In this document: positions 1 to 6,617 of the stretch, in pieces
How the letters are laid out: every line of letters starts with the position of its first letter
Position numbering within the stretch: position 1 is the first letter of the stretch
Assembly: GCA_018883305.1 (NCBI GenBank)
Contig: VEQI01000192.1
Span: 1 to 6,702 of the forward strand
Direction of reading: 5' to 3'
Length of the DNA: 6,702 nucleotides
DNA from: Limnohabitans sp.
Lineage (GTDB): Bacteria; Pseudomonadota; Gammaproteobacteria; Burkholderiales; Burkholderiaceae_C
Notes under the pieces: model-generated
What the model was told of the DNA's origin: nothing
Databases searched by the model: none
Seen by the model: only the letters and a program-made list of their open reading frames with translations
Program-made: the position numbers and the translations under genes

Positions 1-1748
1 AGCTGACTCAGGCCAAACCGCTCAGCATGCTCGATCACCATCAGCGAGGCATTGGGCACATCCACGCCCACTTCAATCACCGTCGTGCTGACCAGCACCG
101 CCATCGCACCCGAGACAAAGCGAGCCATGATGTCCTTTTTCTCGGCCTCGGGCAAACGGGAGTGCAACAGGCCCACCTCGATCTCTGCGCCTCCTTGCGC
201 CTGCAAAGCTTGCGTCAATTGCGCATGGGTGTCGGTGGCGTTACGCAGGTCCAGCGCTTCGCTCTCCTCGATGAGTGGGCAAACCCAGTACACCTGACGG
301 CCTTGGTCTACCTGAGCACGAATGCGTTCGATAACTTCCTCTCTTCGCGACTCGCTCACCACCTTGGTGACCACGGGGGTGCGGCCAGGTGGCAACTCAT
401 CCAGGGTGGAGACATCCAGATCCGCGTAGTAGCTCATCGCCAGCGTTCGAGGAATGGGGGTGGCCGACATCATCAACAGATGCGGTTCGGCCACCGCCTG
501 CGCCTCGTCTTCGCCCGTGGGTTGCAGCTTGTCGCGCAAGGCCAGGCGCTGCGCCACGCCAAAGCGGTGTTGCTCATCAATGATGGCCAAGGCCAGCGCC
601 CGGAATTGCACCTGCGCCTGAATCACCGCATGCGTGCCCACCACCAGCGCGGCGCGCCCATCGGCAATCAGGGCCAACATGGCGTCGCGGGTCTTTTTTT
701 TCTGACTGCCGGTCAGCCAGGCCACCTCCAGTCCCAACGGGGCCAGCAAGGGTTCCAGCCAACCGATCAATTTGCGAAAGTGTTGTTCCGCCAGAATTTC
801 CGTGGGGGCCATCAGGGCACATTGCCAGCCGGCCGCCATGCACTGTGCCGCGGCCAAGGCGGCCACCACGGTCTTGCCGGATCCCACATCGCCTTGCAGC
901 AAACGGTGCATGGGTTCATGACGTGACAGATCCGCCGCAATCTCGGCTTGCACGCGGGCTTGTGCACCTGTCAAACCGAAGGGCAAGGCTTGCAGCAATC
1001 GTTGCGGCAAGTCCGCCGCCGCCCCCGAGGGCACCAACGCCGGCGCGCGCAGGCGCAGTCGCTCCTGGCGCGACTGCCATTGCGACAACTGCTGGGTCAG
1101 CAACTCTTCGGCCTTGAGGCGCTGCCAAGCCGGATGGCTGCGATCCTCCAGGGTGGTTAAGGGCACATCCGGGGTGGGGTGATGCAGAAACTGCAACGCC
1201 CGCGCCAGCGGCCAGGCCTGAGGCGGCAAGGCGTCCGCAGGCACGGTCTCGGTCAAGGCCCCCGAGCGCAGGCAACGGCTCAACCCGCCTTGCACGGCAC
1301 GCCGTAAATAGGCCTGCGGCAAGCCCGCCGAGGTGGGATACACCGGCGTCAGCGCCGCCGGCAACTCGCCACCTGCCGCCTGCACCACCGGGTGCATGAT
1401 GGTGCGGCCCATGAATCCGCCGCGCACCTCGCCACGCAAACGCACACGCTGGCCCGGGGCCAGCGACTTCTGCAGGGAGGGATAGGCATTGAAAAAGCGC
1501 AAGGTGCAGGTCTCATCGCCGTCACGCACCACCACCACCAACTGGCGTCGAGGACGATAACTCCAGTCGCTAGACACCACCTCGGCCTCAAACTGGCCCG
1601 TTTCGCCGTCACGCACATCGGCCAGTCGCATCAGGCGTGTTTCGTCCTCGTAGCGCAACGGCAGATGCAAAGCCAGGTCGATGTCACGCACCAGGCCCAG
1701 CTTGCGCAAGGCTTTCTGAGGGACGGACAGGGGTTTATCGGCGGCCAT
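1..1748 (-). CDS. recG: RecG, ATP-dependent DNA helicase (3' end beyond the window)
   Basis: RecG is a monomeric cytoplasmic superfamily 2 helicase that remodels stalled replication forks and branch-migrates Holliday junctions. I translated the minus strand from the ATG at 1748-1746 and found 582 uninterrupted codons running off the left edge. Visible in order are the N-terminal HLPLRYEDE segment typical of RecG (residues 28-36) and an OB-fold wedge region (about 45-150). The helicase motifs follow: Walker A GDVGSGKT (286-293, Lys292), the Walker B box DEQHRFG (391-397), SATPIPRT motif III (428-435), and the TTVIEVGVDVPNAS segment (555-568). E. coli RecG has 693 residues, so about 110 are missing, including motif VI (QxxGRxGR) and the C-terminal region that couples ATP hydrolysis to translocation. 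The ATG is chosen because the protein then lines up with family N-termini. No strong ribosome binding site precedes it, and the frame stays open for some codons upstream without a good start codon. A run of eight A residues at codons 350-352 is noted separately. Confidence 0.97.
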   Translation of the reverse strand, partial: MAADKPLSVPQKALRKLGLVRDIDLALHLPLRYEDETRLMRLADVRDGETGQFEAEVVSSDWSYRPRRQLVVVVRDGDETCTLRFFNAYPSLQKSLAPGQRVRLRGEVRGGFMGRTIMHPVVQAAGGELPAALTPVYPTSAGLPQAYLRRAVQGGLSRCLRSGALTETVPADALPPQAWPLARALQFLHHPTPDVPLTTLEDRSHPAWQRLKAEELLTQQLSQWQSRQERLRLRAPALVPSGAAADLPQRLLQALPFGLTGAQARVQAEIAADLSRHEPMHRLLQGDVGSGKTVVAALAAAQCMAAGWQCALMAPTEILAEQHFRKLIGWLEPLLAPLGLEVAWLTGSQKKKTRDAMLALIADGRAALVVGTHAVIQAQVQFRALALAIIDEQHRFGVAQRLALRDKLQPTGEDEAQAVAEPHLLMMSATPIPRTLAMSYYADLDVSTLDELPPGRTPVVTKVVSESRREEVIERIRAQVDQGRQVYWVCPLIEESEALDLRNATDTHAQLTQALQAQGGAEIEVGLLHSRLPEAEKKDIMARFVSGAMAVLVSTTVIEVGVDVPNASLMVIEHAERFGLSQ

Positions 1749-1783
1749 CCCGTGATTGTGCCTGGGGCCTCTACACTTGTGCG
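1749..1783. promoter_or_regulatory. Short divergent intergenic region between recG and the SLAC1-family gene
   Basis: Only 35 bases separate the two divergent start codons. On the plus strand TACACT (1772-1777) matches a sigma-70 -10 box at four of six positions and ends six bases before the ATG at 1784. On the minus strand CACAAT (1760-1755) also matches at four of six and ends six bases before the recG ATG at 1748. Neither has a convincing -35 box at 16-18 bases, and neither gene has a clear Shine-Dalgarno sequence here. If these boxes are used, both mRNAs would be almost leaderless. Otherwise the promoters must lie inside the opposite coding region. The hexamers are weak and may be chance. 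Confidence 0.25.
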
Positions 1784-2803
1784 ATGACCATCCACGCCCT
1801 CCCGCAACGCGCCACATCAGCGGCGCCGCCCCCTGCCCACGCGCCGCTGGCCCAGTTCGGCTTTGTCTGGTTTGTCCCGGTCATGGGCTGGATTGGCTTG
1901 ACGATGGCCTGGTTTCAATCGTCACCCTCCGTCAGTGGCATCCCGATGACCGCGCAACTCGCCTCACTCATCGCGGTGGTCTTGTTCGGCTTGGTGCTGC
2001 TCACCAACGCGGTTCGCGCCTGGCGTCATCCCCAGGCCCTGATGGCGGATCTGCGTCATCCGGTGCGCATGGCCTTCACGGCGTCTGGCGCCATTGCGCT
2101 GGTACTGATGGCCACGCTGGGCACGCTGTGGGGACTGACCGATGCCCTCTGGGTCCAGGCCCTGTGGTGGGCGGGTTCCTTGCTGGAGTTCTCCATCACC
2201 GTGTGGGTGATGTCGCGTTGCCTGCGACATGCGGAATCCGGTGGCCTGGCCTGGCCTGCCGTCACCCCTTTGCTGATCATCCCCATCGTGGGCAATGTGC
2301 TAGTGCCACTGGCCGGGCTCCAATGGCCAGTGCAAGGTTGGGTGAGTGCCCAGTTTGGACTGGGTCTGTTCCTGTGGCCGCTGGTGGTGGGCTTGTTGCT
2401 GGTGCGCTGGATTCAGGCCGGACCGTTGCCCGCGCGCATGACCCCCACCTTGTTCATTCTGGTGGCGCCGCCTTCGGCCATCGGCCTGGCCCTGTTGCAA
2501 TGGGCGGCACCACCTGCTGCGGCCTGGGCCTGTTGGGGCGTGGCGTTGATGTCCCTGCTGTGGGCGCTCAGCCAGTGGCGGCTGATCGCAGGGCTGCCGT
2601 TTGGCATGCCGCATTGGGGCATGAGCTTTCCGCTGGCCGCCTTCTCTGCCCTGAGCCTGCGGTTGAGCCGCTTACCCGAAGGGTCATGGCTGATGCAGCC
2701 CGCGCAACTGGCCTTGTGGATCACCACGGGCGTGATCCTGTGGCTCAGCGTGAAAAGCCTGCAAGGCTTGTTCAACGGGCACTTGCTCCAACCCGAGGGG
2801 TGA
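1784..2803 (+). CDS. SLAC1/TehA-family (tellurite-resistance/dicarboxylate transporter type) membrane protein
   Basis: Predicted inner-membrane protein of 339 residues with about ten hydrophobic helices (roughly 27-44, 58-80, 97-118, 122-145, 158-178, 187-210, 220-240, 245-264, 276-292 and 305-328). This matches the ten-helix fold of the TehA/SLAC1 anion-channel family in length and layout. Family-like segments are FVPVMGWIGLTMAWF near the N-terminus, RHPVRMAFTAS (91-101), IPIVGNVLVPLAG (166-178), PTLFILVAPPSAIG (221-234) and WGMSFPLAAF (278-287). Phe282 in the last segment appears to correspond to the pore-gating phenylalanine of Haemophilus influenzae TehA, by alignment from memory. Family members pass anions such as chloride, nitrate, sulfite or malate; the substrate here cannot be told, and tellurite resistance should not be assumed. 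The ATG at 1784 places a short Pro/Ala-rich tail before helix 1. A longer reading from 1637 would run through the antisense of the recG start and is unlikely. No good ribosome binding site precedes 1784. Confidence 0.85.
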   Translation: MTIHALPQRATSAAPPPAHAPLAQFGFVWFVPVMGWIGLTMAWFQSSPSVSGIPMTAQLASLIAVVLFGLVLLTNAVRAWRHPQALMADLRHPVRMAFTASGAIALVLMATLGTLWGLTDALWVQALWWAGSLLEFSITVWVMSRCLRHAESGGLAWPAVTPLLIIPIVGNVLVPLAGLQWPVQGWVSAQFGLGLFLWPLVVGLLLVRWIQAGPLPARMTPTLFILVAPPSAIGLALLQWAAPPAAAWACWGVALMSLLWALSQWRLIAGLPFGMPHWGMSFPLAAFSALSLRLSRLPEGSWLMQPAQLALWITTGVILWLSVKSLQGLFNGHLLQPEG

Positions 2804-2815
2804 AATCCCCTAAGA

Positions 2816-2821
2816 TTGACC
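2816..2821 (+). promoter_or_regulatory. Possible -35 element of a glcB promoter
   Basis: TTGACC matches the sigma-70 -35 consensus at five of six positions and lies in the intergenic region just after the SLAC1-family gene. The bases 16-18 positions downstream (around 2838-2845, within CTGCCTT) do not form a recognisable -10 box. The call is therefore weak. It would place the transcription start near 2850, with the inverted repeat at 2854-2880 in the 5' leader. Confidence 0.15.
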
Positions 2822-2853
2822 CTTTGCGCCCCTCGTTTCTGCCTTGTTGCGCC

Positions 2854-2880
2854 GGAAGCGCGTGATTGATTCGCGCTTCC
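2854..2880 (+). repeat. Perfect 9-bp inverted repeat (hairpin or operator) upstream of glcB
   Basis: GGAAGCGCG (2854-2862) and CGCGCTTCC (2872-2880) are perfectly complementary and separated by the nine bases TGATTGATT. The repeat lies 50 bases after the SLAC1-family stop codon and 41 bases before the glcB ATG. As RNA it would form a stable GC-rich stem. It is not followed directly by a T-run; the nearest T-rich tract, 2909-2914, is 28 bases further on, so a classical intrinsic terminator is doubtful. It could be a weak terminator of the upstream gene, a leader hairpin of the glcB mRNA, or a binding site for a dimeric regulator of glyoxylate metabolism. The sequence alone does not decide among these. 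Confidence 0.55.
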
Positions 2881-2921
2881 AGCCCAGCCTGGTCCGTTCA
2901 ACCTTTCATTTTTTCAACGCC

Positions 2922-5126
2922 ATGACTGCACGCACACAAGTTCATCGCCTCCAAGTGGCCACCACCTTGCATCAGTTCATTGAACAGCAAGTCCTGCCGG
3001 GCACCGGCGTGAGCAGTGACAAATTCTGGCAAGGCTTTGACGCGCTGGTGGCCGATCTGGCGCCCCGCAACCAGGCCTTGCTGGCTGAGCGCGACCGCAT
3101 CCAGACCGAGATGGACCGTTGGCACGAAGCCCACCCAGGCCCGATCCGCAACATGAAGGCTTATCGCAGTTTTCTGGAGAAGATCGGCTATTTGGTGCCC
3201 CACCCCGGCCGCGTCAAAACCACCACCAAAAACGTGGACGCGGAACTGGCCATCCAGGCCGGCCCGCAACTGGTGGTGCCCATCCTCAACGCCCGCTATG
3301 CCCTGAATGCCGCCAACGCACGCTGGGGTTCGCTGTATGACGCGCTATATGGCACCGACGTCATCTCTGAAGCCAACGGCGCGGAGAAAGGCACGGGCTA
3401 CAACCCGGTGCGCGGCGCCAAAGTGATCGAGTACGCACGCTATGTCCTGGACCGCACCGCACCACTGTCCAGCGGCTCGCACATCGACTCCACCGGCTAC
3501 GCCATCGTGGACGGCCAGCTGCGTGTGACGCTCAAGAATGGTCGCGTGACCAAATTGGCTCGCAACACCCAATTGGTGGGCTACCAGGGCGATGCGGCCA
3601 ACCCTTCCTCCGTGCTGTTCGAGCACAATGGCCTGCACCTGGACCTGCAGATCAACCGTAAGACCCCCATTGGCGCCACCGATCCGGCCGGCGTGAGCGA
3701 TCTGGTGGTGGAAGCCGCGCTCTCCACCATTCTTGACCTGGAAGACTCCGTGGCTGCGGTGGATGCCGAGGACAAGGTGCTGGGCTACCGCAATTGGCTG
3801 GGCATCCTCAAGGGCACCCTGACCGAATCCGTCACCAAGGGCGATAAAACCTTCACCCGCGGCCTCAACCCCGATCGTGTCTATCAAAGCCCCAAAGGCA
3901 AAGGCGAGGTTCGCCTGCATGGCCGCTCGCTGCTGTTTGTGCGCAACGTCGGCCACCTGATGACCAACCCGGCCATCCTCTACACCGGCGCTGACGGTGC
4001 GCAGCACGAAATTCCCGAAGGGATCATGGACGCCATGATCACCACCACCATTGCGCTACACGACCTGCAAGGCCATGGCGCCAATGGCTTGCGCAATTCG
4101 CGCACGGGCTCGGTGTATATCGTCAAGCCCAAGATGCACGGCCCAGCCGAAGTGGCCTTTGCCGCCGAGCTGTTCGGCCGCGTGGAAAAAGTGCTGGGCC
4201 TGGCCGACAGCACGGTGAAGCTGGGCATCATGGACGAAGAGCGTCGCACCAGTGTGAACCTCAAGGCCTGCATAGCCGCAGCCTCCAGCCGCGTGGCCTT
4301 CATCAACACCGGTTTCCTGGATCGCACCGGCGACGAAATGCACACCGCCATGCGCGCCGGCCCCATGCTGCGCAAGGGGGACATGAAGAGCAGCGCCTGG
4401 ATCCAGGCCTACGAGAAGAACAACGTGCTGGTCGGCCTCTCGTGTGGCCTGCGCGGGAAGGCACAGATCGGCAAGGGCATGTGGGCCATGCCCGACCTGA
4501 TGGCCTCCATGCTGCAACAAAAAATTGGCCACCCGCTGGCAGGTGCCAACACCGCCTGGGTTCCCAGCCCCACGGCGGCCACATTGCACGCCATGCACTA
4601 CCACCAGGTCAAGGTGACCGATGTGCAAAAGGAACTCGAGCGCATCGATGCCGATGCCGCGCACAACGACCTGCTCAACAACCTGCTGCAAGTACCCGTG
4701 GTGGCCAAGCCGCGCTGGAGCGATGCCGACAAGCAGCAGGAGCTGGACAACAACGTGCAAGGCATTCTGGGTTATGTGGTGCGCTGGGTGGACCAGGGCG
4801 TGGGCTGCTCCAAGGTGCCCGACATCCACAATGTGGGCCTGATGGAAGATCGTGCCACGCTGCGCATCTCCAGTCAGCACATTGCCAACTGGCTGCGCCA
4901 TGGCGTGGTGACCTCGGCGCAGGTCAAGGCCACTTTCCGTCGCATGGCCGCGGTGGTGGACAAGCAAAACGCCGGAGATCCGCTGTACCGCAAGATGTCG
5001 GGCAACTTCAGCACCTCAGCGGCCTACCAGGCTGCGCTGGATCTGGTGTTCAAGGGCGAGGCCCAGCCCAGTGGCTACACCGAGCCGCTGCTGCACGCCT
5101 GGCGCCTGAAGGTCAAGGCGGCCTGA
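2922..5126 (+). CDS. glcB: Malate synthase G
   Basis: Cytoplasmic enzyme (EC 2.3.3.9) condensing glyoxylate with acetyl-CoA and water to give malate and CoA, in the glyoxylate bypass and glycolate/glyoxylate assimilation. The 734-residue product matches the monomeric G isoform (E. coli GlcB has 723), not the shorter A form, and aligns end to end from VLPGTGV near the N-terminus to GYTEPLLHAWRL at the C-terminus. Residues that by family comparison line the active site are all present: Glu274 and Asp275 in ILDLEDS, Arg341 in LLFVRNVGHLM, the magnesium ligands Glu439 (MDEERRT) and Asp467 (FLDRTGDEMH), Cys629 in GCSKVPD, and the catalytic base Asp643 in MEDRATLRIS. The ATG at 2922 gives an N-terminus of family length. 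In-frame TTG (2844) and GTG (2862) codons upstream would add residues with no family counterpart. The start is preceded by a pyrimidine-rich stretch, not a Shine-Dalgarno sequence. The downstream small gene starts four bases after the stop. Confidence 0.98.
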   Translation: MTARTQVHRLQVATTLHQFIEQQVLPGTGVSSDKFWQGFDALVADLAPRNQALLAERDRIQTEMDRWHEAHPGPIRNMKAYRSFLEKIGYLVPHPGRVKTTTKNVDAELAIQAGPQLVVPILNARYALNAANARWGSLYDALYGTDVISEANGAEKGTGYNPVRGAKVIEYARYVLDRTAPLSSGSHIDSTGYAIVDGQLRVTLKNGRVTKLARNTQLVGYQGDAANPSSVLFEHNGLHLDLQINRKTPIGATDPAGVSDLVVEAALSTILDLEDSVAAVDAEDKVLGYRNWLGILKGTLTESVTKGDKTFTRGLNPDRVYQSPKGKGEVRLHGRSLLFVRNVGHLMTNPAILYTGADGAQHEIPEGIMDAMITTTIALHDLQGHGANGLRNSRTGSVYIVKPKMHGPAEVAFAAELFGRVEKVLGLADSTVKLGIMDEERRTSVNLKACIAAASSRVAFINTGFLDRTGDEMHTAMRAGPMLRKGDMKSSAWIQAYEKNNVLVGLSCGLRGKAQIGKGMWAMPDLMASMLQQKIGHPLAGANTAWVPSPTAATLHAMHYHQVKVTDVQKELERIDADAAHNDLLNNLLQVPVVAKPRWSDADKQQELDNNVQGILGYVVRWVDQGVGCSKVPDIHNVGLMEDRATLRISSQHIANWLRHGVVTSAQVKATFRRMAAVVDKQNAGDPLYRKMSGNFSTSAAYQAALDLVFKGEAQPSGYTEPLLHAWRLKVKAA

Positions 5127-5130
5127 GATC

Positions 5131-5514
5131 GTGCTGATCAAACTGTTAGGGACACTTCTCAAGTCCCTGATCGGTGGCTTGCTGGCCCTGGCGCTGCTGG
5201 GGGCCGGCTATCTGCTGTTTGCTTACCACTTCACCTACTCACGCGGAGAAAGCGTGGGCTTTGTGCAGAAAATTTCGTACAAGGGCTGGCTGTGCAAAAC
5301 CTGGGAAGGTGAACAGGTGCGCGCCCTGTCCGTGGTGCCCACCATCCCCGAAAAATTCGAATTCACCGTGCGGGACGCTGCCGTGGTGGACAAGATCAAT
5401 CAGCACATCGGGCAGAAGGTGGTGCTGGAATATGAACAGCATCGCGGGTTGCCACGGTGCTTTGGTGACTCTGAGCATTTTGTGATTGATGTGAGGGTGG
5501 CGCCGGGCGAGTGA
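5131..5514 (+). CDS. Small membrane-anchored protein of unknown function, coupled to glcB
   Basis: A 127-residue protein starting at GTG (5131), four bases after the glcB stop, so translation is probably coupled to glcB. Residues 5-32 form one long hydrophobic segment ending in aromatic residues, followed by a hydrophilic domain. This suggests a single-pass inner-membrane anchor with the soluble part in the periplasm, or an uncleaved signal. The soluble part has the patterns GFVQKISYKGWLCKTWEGE (43-61), KFEFTVRD (75-82) and YEQHRGLPRCFGD (101-113). I recall this type of small protein as conserved but uncharacterised in proteobacteria, sometimes mislabelled with an enzyme name in annotations. 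No catalytic motif is visible. Two cysteines, Cys55 and Cys110, could form a disulfide in the periplasm. No ATG lies nearby as an alternative start. The reading frame is convincing from its composition and its tight packing with glcB, but the function is unknown. Confidence 0.8.
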   Translation: MLIKLLGTLLKSLIGGLLALALLGAGYLLFAYHFTYSRGESVGFVQKISYKGWLCKTWEGEQVRALSVVPTIPEKFEFTVRDAAVVDKINQHIGQKVVLEYEQHRGLPRCFGDSEHFVIDVRVAPGE

Positions 5515-5519
5515 GTATT

Positions 5520-5530
5520 TGCAGGCTGCA
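5520..5530. repeat. Short palindrome in the gap before the binding-protein gene
   Basis: TGCAG-G-CTGCA is a perfect 5-bp inverted repeat around one central base, six bases after the stop of the small membrane protein. It is too short for a terminator and has no T-run. It could be a regulator half-site pair, but a palindrome of this size arises easily by chance. In the rest of the 92-base gap (5515-5606) I see no convincing sigma-70 promoter pair, so the binding-protein gene may be read from upstream. Confidence 0.15.
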
Positions 5531-5606
5531 CTCGAGCGTTGATGCCTGTCATCTCATCACGCCTTGCAGAGGCCGACTGTCGACACCAATGGACTGGATG
5601 ATCTCC

Positions 5607-6599
5607 ATGAAACGCCGCCAACTTCTTCAGCAAGCCTGCCTCCCCGCCCTTTGGCCACTGGGGGGTGGACTGCCGCTACTGGCGGGTGCTCAAACCCAGA
5701 GCCCCACCCCCGACCCCACCAAGCTCATTCGCATCGTCGTCCCCTTCGCACCTGGTGGCAGCAACGACATCGTGGGGCGTGCCCTGGCGCAGCAACTGGG
5801 GGCGCGGACCAAGCGCAACTTTGTGGTGGAGAACAAGGCTGGGGCAGGTGGCAGTGTGGGCTCTGAATGGGTGGCGCGCGCAGAGCCGGACGGCACCCAC
5901 CTGCTGTTGATCTCGTCCACCTTCACCATGAACCCGGCCATCATGAAGCTGCGCTATGACCCGCAGCAATCGTTCACGCCCGTGGCCATGCTGGGACTGG
6001 GGCCCAGCGTCATCGCCGTGCCGGCGAGCGCGCCCTGGAAAACCATTCAGGAACTGGTGGAGGACTCCAAACGTCAACCCCAATCCATCACGTTTGGCTC
6101 GGCCGGGACCGCGAGTTTTCAGCACTTCGCCATCGAGTTGTTCATGCAAAAGACCGGGGCACGCTTCAACATTGCCCACTACAAGGGTGGCGTGCCAGCC
6201 TTGATCGATCTGGCCGCCGGGCATATCCAGGTGTCCCTGGGCAGCCTGATTCAAATGCAAAGTTTTCTCAAGGCCGGAAAAATTCGCCTGCTGGCTGTGG
6301 CCGGCCACAAGCGGGTGGAACAGATTGCGCACGTGCCCACGCTGCATGAAGCCGGCTACAACCTGGAGGCCAACAACTGGTGGGGGCTGCTGGCGCCAAC
6401 GGGCACCTCCCCCGCCTGGATTGAGCAACTGCATCAGGATGTGAACGCTGTGCTGTCCAGCGCGGAGATGAAGCAACGCTTGGCCAATGAAGGCGCGGAA
6501 ACTTCACCCATGACTCGCGCCGAGTTTGCCAAGCTGATGTCGGACGACATGCAGCGCTGGAGTCAGATCGCCCGTGCCACAGGCATCCGCGCTGATTGA
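5607..6599 (+). CDS. Bug/TctC-family periplasmic substrate-binding protein
   Basis: Exported binding protein of 330 residues, the family's usual length. Members bind small carboxylates (citrate, glutamate, nicotinate and others) for tripartite tricarboxylate transporters, or act as orphan sensors. The N-terminus MKRRQLLQQ followed by a hydrophobic stretch ending near LLAGAQTQ (about 25-32) is a signal peptide with a twin-arginine pair, so Tat export is possible. The mature part shows the two Bug ligand-site loops: PFAPGGSNDIVGR (46-58, with Asp54) and NKAGAGGSVGS (76-86). Further family segments are the GSAGTAS turn (164-170), YKGGVPALIDLAAGHI, and HVPTLHEAGY near the C-terminus. The ATG at 5607 starts directly at the positively charged signal-peptide region and has GGATGA a few bases upstream. 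In-frame ATGs at 5589 and 5598 would add a few residues in front of it. No TctA or TctB membrane components are visible here, which is common for this family. The ligand cannot be deduced. The dioxygenase gene follows after 18 bases. Confidence 0.92.
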   Translation: MKRRQLLQQACLPALWPLGGGLPLLAGAQTQSPTPDPTKLIRIVVPFAPGGSNDIVGRALAQQLGARTKRNFVVENKAGAGGSVGSEWVARAEPDGTHLLLISSTFTMNPAIMKLRYDPQQSFTPVAMLGLGPSVIAVPASAPWKTIQELVEDSKRQPQSITFGSAGTASFQHFAIELFMQKTGARFNIAHYKGGVPALIDLAAGHIQVSLGSLIQMQSFLKAGKIRLLAVAGHKRVEQIAHVPTLHEAGYNLEANNWWGLLAPTGTSPAWIEQLHQDVNAVLSSAEMKQRLANEGAETSPMTRAEFAKLMSDDMQRWSQIARATGIRAD

Positions 6600-6602
6600 C
6601 GC

Positions 6603-6610
6603 AAGAGGGA
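6603..6610 (+). promoter_or_regulatory. Strong ribosome binding site of the dioxygenase gene
   Basis: AAGAGGGA, seven bases before the ATG at 6618, is the clearest Shine-Dalgarno sequence in the window. It fixes the start of the partial gene and supports efficient translation from a transcript shared with the binding-protein gene, whose stop codon ends at 6599. Confidence 0.7.
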
Positions 6611-6617
6611 AATCGCC

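Noticed and set aside
577..843. An 88-codon minus-strand frame overlapping recG
   Set aside because: It is the -1 frame of recG and has no independent coding signal. It matters only as the tail that a frameshift at 693-701 would append.
27..926. A 299-codon plus-strand open frame rich in His, Gln and Arg
   Set aside because: It lies entirely antisense to recG, whose minus-strand translation matches RecG motifs throughout. The odd composition is what an antisense frame of GC-rich coding DNA gives.
2796..2811. AGGGG-TGAAAT-CCCCT as a terminator at the end of the SLAC1-family gene
   Set aside because: The stem is only 5 bp, includes the end of the coding region, and is followed by AAGATTG, not a T-run.
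1756..2865. A 369-codon plus-strand frame overlapping the SLAC1-family gene
   Set aside because: It is the +1-shifted shadow of the membrane-protein gene. Its translation has no membrane segments or family resemblance, whereas the other frame has ten clean helices.
2879..2892. CCAG...CTGG as an alternative stem competing with the glcB leader hairpin
   Set aside because: Four base pairs around a six-base loop are too weak to argue for an attenuator switch.
2804..2921. A glycine riboswitch or other known leader RNA upstream of glcB
   Set aside because: The 118-base region is too short and lacks the conserved purine-rich core of the glycine aptamer. Only the simple inverted repeat stands out.
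4056..4967. A 303-codon minus-strand open frame inside glcB
   Set aside because: It is antisense to conserved malate synthase G active-site segments. Its His/Gly/Val-rich composition is typical of complementary-strand shadows.
5511..5606. An earlier ATG start (5511) for the binding-protein gene, which would overlap the small membrane protein
   Set aside because: The added 32 residues do not look like a signal peptide, and they would put the charged MKRRQLL signal start inside the protein. The ATG at 5607 fits the family.
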